Shown: positions 14,631 through 16,951 of the stretch, in pieces
How positions within the stretch are numbered: the first letter of the stretch is position 1
Layout: each line of letters opens with the position of its first letter
Source: an uncultured bacterium
GTDB lineage: Bacteria > Planctomycetota > Phycisphaerae > Phycisphaerales > SM1A02
NCBI GenBank assembly: GCA_903914045.1
Contig: CAIWNO010000034.1
Span: 1 to 16,951 of the forward strand
Length of the DNA: 16,951 nt
Reading direction: 5' to 3'
Translations under genes and position numbers: made by a program
The notes under the pieces: model-generated
The model's database searches: none
What the model was told of the DNA's origin: nothing
What the model saw: the letters and a program-made list of their open reading frames with translations, nothing else

Positions 14631-15265
14631 ATGGCTCCTTTAAATTGCGACCAATACCAACAGGTCCCAATGGTTCCTACAAGTATTGCTGGAGCATAGG
14701 GAAACCAGCCTTTAATTCTAGGGGCTGGTTGTGCATAAATCTCTTCTGAATCATGATTTATGACTTTTCCTTGTTTTAAACGTTTCAGACCAAATTGAGC
14801 CATCACCATCTGATGAAAGATGGCGTGAGGGATATTTTTCAAGCCGCCTTGAGAGATAATAATAATGATTGAGGCGAAAAAACCTGCGATTGTGACCCCC
14901 AACATAAGCACTACCCCGCGCTCAAATCCAAGCCATGAACCCAAGGCCATCATTAATTTAACGTCACCGCCGCCTCCGCCAATCATAATGTAAGCCATCA
15001 TAAAAATGCCGCCAGCCACGGCGGCTCCCTGTAATGATTCAATAATTCCAGCTGAGCCTTCAGTTATGCCGCCGTACATCAACCCTGCCATAAACAAGGG
15101 CAAAGTGAGCCAATTTGGAATGGTCATGTTACGCAAATCCGTGATAGTGGCAATTATTCCAGCAACAATGACCAACCCCCAGATCCAAGGAGCCATTGTG
15201 TGGATCGTGAGTCCCTTGGACCCAAGATACATAAATGCTAAATTGGTCTGAAATGGTTCAAACAT
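14627..15265 (-). CDS. tadV: Prepilin peptidase (A24, TadV/CpaA type)
   Basis: A 212-aa membrane aspartic protease that cleaves the leader of Flp pilins and TadE. Both catalytic aspartates of the A24 family are present: D43 in ITDLRNMTIPNWL and D101 in GGGGGDVKLMMALG (the GxGD motif). About six TM segments are visible (around 28-42, 52-66, 78-97, 105-135 and near the C-terminus). Like other TadV/CpaA proteins it lacks the N-terminal methyltransferase and zinc-binding domain of PilD. ATG at 15265 is chosen because AAAGGA stands 8 nt upstream; a TTG at 15289 has no ribosome site, and an internal ATG at 15196 would give a shorter form starting closer to the first TM. It is the first gene of the minus-strand Tad operon and diverges from tadG. 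Confidence 0.9.
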   Translation of the reverse strand: MFEPFQTNLAFMYLGSKGLTIHTMAPWIWGLVIVAGIIATITDLRNMTIPNWLTLPLFMAGLMYGGITEGSAGIIESLQGAAVAGGIFMMAYIMIGGGGGDVKLMMALGSWLGFERGVVLMLGVTIAGFFASIIIIISQGGLKNIPHAIFHQMVMAQFGLKRLKQGKVINHDSEEIYAQPAPRIKGWFPYAPAILVGTIGTCWYWSQFKGAM

Positions 15266-15306
15266 GTATTTGATCCTTTGAGGCAGCAACCTACGTATGT
15301 AAGATC

Positions 15307-15351
15307 ATAGTCAAGTGCGTAGAAGCAGCTATTGAAACATATCATGACTAT
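15307..15351. promoter_or_regulatory. Inverted repeat between divergent tadV and tadG
   Basis: ATAGTCA (15307-15313) and its exact complement TGACTAT (15345-15351) stand 31 bp apart in the 106-bp gap between the two divergent start codons. The spacing would fit two half-sites for a regulator acting on both directions. A 7-bp repeat can arise by chance, and no recognised operator family fits. Confidence 0.2.
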
Positions 15352-15371
15352 TTCGGATTTCAAGTAATTGT

Positions 15372-16655
15372 ATGAACATACATAGCAATCCAAGGAGATT
15401 ACATGGTCGCGGTGCCGCCGCAATTTGGCTGGTTATGGCTATCCCTGCTCTTTTGATGTTGGCATGGTTTGGAATGGAAATGGGACTCGCCACTAAGGCC
15501 GTTCGGCAGGCAAAGGCAGCGTCGGATTCAATCGCGCTGGCTGCGGCAGCTCGATATCGAGATGGCGGTACAGCGGTGCGCACCGACGCGCAAGCCGCCG
15601 CGGCGAGCAATCGGGGACCAAATGGACCTATTGTGGTGACCATTGGTAACGGTCCCGCAGGTGGTGGCGATGTGGAATTTGGTCATTGGGACGATGTTGA
15701 ACGAGTCTTTACTGTTGATGTAGATGGCGGACCAGCTGTTCGAGTGACCGTGCGGTTTGCCCCGAATCATCCAAATGGATCTCCAACTTTGGTGCTTGCT
15801 GGTTTGTATGGAACTTCGACCATGTCGTTTGAGCGCTCCAGTATCGCCGTGTACAACCCGCCGCGTCATACAACGTCGCTGCTTCTGAACAGCGAGTTGC
15901 AAAGCGCGCTTGATCTGAGTGAATCCGCGCGCTTTGTTTCCAAGGGCGGAGTTTCTGTGCGCTCAAGCAACGCCGCAGCATGTCGGATTGTGAGCGGGGC
16001 AAAAATGCAATTGTCCGTGCTGCGCTTGCCGGGAACATTGGACGAGCAAAGCAAGTCCGCAGTTGATGGGGTCTTTGAAGAAGGAGCCGTCATTGCGGAC
16101 AATCCATTTGGCTCGGTGGGATTCCCTCAAGTCATAGGTCACGGTGACCAAGTTGACAACGTTGAACATGACAATCTTGGCGTGACACATGTCGCTCCAG
16201 GCGTTCATGGATCTCTTGAGGCCTCTGGGGGAACCGTGATACTTGATCCTGGATTGCATCAATTTTTGAGCACTATAGTTTTAAGTGGAACGGCAATTTT
16301 GCAATTGGATGCAGCGACAATTCAGCTGATAGGCAACGCCACGTTGCAAGTTGGTGGCAGCAGCGCGGTAAGTGGAACTGCTTCGACATCGCTAAACGAT
16401 TGGTCCGGGTACTGGATTCTTCAGAAACATGCGACGCAACCGTGGAGTATTGCTGATTCTTCAACAGTTACGTTGGCGGCGCACTGCTACGCGCCGGATG
16501 CCACTTTACAAGTTCTTGATCAGGCTCAAGTGTCTTTGGGCACGGCGATTCTTGGTTCATTGGTTGAACAAGGATCTGTGAACGTTGAATTCAATGATGT
16601 GATTGGCGCGCTCACCACAACGCCTGTGCCTGGTCGGGCGCGGTTGGTGCGCTGA
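15372..16655 (+). CDS. TadG-like pilus-associated protein
   Basis: A 427-aa protein whose N-terminus is that of the TadG/TadE-like family: basic RRLHGRG, then the TM segment AAAIWLVMAIPALLMLAWFG (residues 15-34) and the helix LATKAVRQAKAASDSIALAAA (about 39-59) typical of TadG. Residues 85-165 look beta-rich. From about 275 on, short repeating strand units with Ala/Gly turns (TVILDPGLHQF, TAILQLDAATIQLIGNATLQV, then CYAPDATLQVLDQAQVSLG and SVNVEFNDVIG) suggest a small beta-solenoid like those seen at the C-terminus of some pilus-associated exported proteins. No von Willebrand A (MIDAS) domain is present, unlike the best studied TadG. It is divergent from the Tad operon. The ATG has no strong ribosome site. 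It may anchor or decorate the pilus base; that role is inferred. Confidence 0.7.
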   Translation: MNIHSNPRRLHGRGAAAIWLVMAIPALLMLAWFGMEMGLATKAVRQAKAASDSIALAAAARYRDGGTAVRTDAQAAAASNRGPNGPIVVTIGNGPAGGGDVEFGHWDDVERVFTVDVDGGPAVRVTVRFAPNHPNGSPTLVLAGLYGTSTMSFERSSIAVYNPPRHTTSLLLNSELQSALDLSESARFVSKGGVSVRSSNAAACRIVSGAKMQLSVLRLPGTLDEQSKSAVDGVFEEGAVIADNPFGSVGFPQVIGHGDQVDNVEHDNLGVTHVAPGVHGSLEASGGTVILDPGLHQFLSTIVLSGTAILQLDAATIQLIGNATLQVGGSSAVSGTASTSLNDWSGYWILQKHATQPWSIADSSTVTLAAHCYAPDATLQVLDQAQVSLGTAILGSLVEQGSVNVEFNDVIGALTTTPVPGRARLVR

Positions 16656-16709
16656 TCTGATTGCGTTTCAATTCTGATCGGGCAAGGTGATGTATTTGCG
16701 CTGGGGTGT

Positions 16710-16951
16710 CTAGCAAAATTGCCAAGGGCGATCGCTGGTGATATCTGCGGCCGGCACAAGTTGTGCCCGCACGGCTTGCGCAAATTCAATCAAGCCGGCG
16801 CCTGTGCGCGCGCTGATGCAGAGCGAGTTGCCGGTGAGCATGGGCACTGCCGTGGACAAGTCGCACATGGAGCGCACGCGAAGAATGTTTGAATGTTCAA
16901 TGGCGGGCCACACTTGATCTGGCGCGGCAAGCGCGATGACAAGATCGGCGC
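16710..16951 (-). CDS. MnmE-like GTPase, C-terminal part
   Basis: The frame is open to the window edge, so only the last 80 codons are seen. ADLVIAL at the start matches the strand after the switch II region of TrmE/MnmE G domains (ADLVLLVLD), and SLCISARTGAGLIEFAQAV matches the G5 motif and last helix (VISAKTGEGLDEL). MnmE with MnmG modifies the wobble uridine of certain tRNAs. Three points are odd: the G4 motif NKxD reads SMCD (codons 16860-16871), the helical domain that should follow the G domain is missing, and the chain stops at RPWQFC rather than at the usual FCIGK, whose Cys is important for modification. It may be a divergent MnmE-like protein, a dedicated small GTPase or a gene losing its function. 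It is convergent with tadG. Confidence 0.6.
   Translation of the reverse strand, partial: ADLVIALAAPDQVWPAIEHSNILRVRSMCDLSTAVPMLTGNSLCISARTGAGLIEFAQAVRAQLVPAADITSDRPWQFC

Overview
The window comes from a bacterium that I would place in the Planctomycetes, probably near the Phycisphaerae. This is an inference from protein character, not from an rRNA gene. Pointers are a secreted M14 carboxypeptidase with a C-terminal dockerin/EF-hand-like pair of calcium loops, an elongation factor P whose loop tip reads PGN rather than PGK, and a Tad pilus set in an unusual fused arrangement. Base composition is close to balanced and no gene looks foreign.

Left part (1-6715), housekeeping and secreted proteins: the 3' end of a SixA-like histidine phosphatase, a STAS-domain protein, a compact ChaN-like secreted protein (minus strand), the M14 metallocarboxypeptidase, efp (minus), a 441-bp gap, a secreted DUF1573 protein and fabI. 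The gap is not empty. On the minus strand it holds a promoter-like pair, about 160 nt that can fold into three stem-loops, and a strong intrinsic terminator, all upstream of efp. I read this as an unrecognised structured ncRNA or an attenuating leader of efp.

Main part (6760-16655), a tight adherence (Tad/Flp) pilus locus. On the minus strand, in transcription order, are: prepilin peptidase (tadV/cpaA), tadE, a CpaB-secretin fusion, the ATPase tadA/cpaF, tadB, tadC, a CpaD-like lipoprotein, a TadD-like TPR lipoprotein, and two near-identical Flp pilin genes, each with its own terminator. Most neighbouring genes overlap by 4 nt (GTGA or ATGA), so translation is probably coupled. A TadG-like gene diverges from tadV on the plus strand. 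The parts make a plausible machine: the peptidase matures the pilins and pseudopilin, TadA/B/C form the inner-membrane motor, the fused CpaB-secretin gives the periplasmic and outer-membrane conduit, and the lipoproteins assist the secretin. No TadZ/CpaE gene is present in the window.

Right end: the C-terminal part of an MnmE-like GTPase on the minus strand, convergent with tadG, with a degenerate G4 motif and an unusually early stop.

The strongest candidates for something new are the CpaB-secretin fusion, the structured minus-strand RNA upstream of efp, the EF-P lacking Lys/Arg at its tip, and the co-duplicated pilin-plus-terminator units. No CRISPR array, tRNA, rRNA or insertion sequence was seen.
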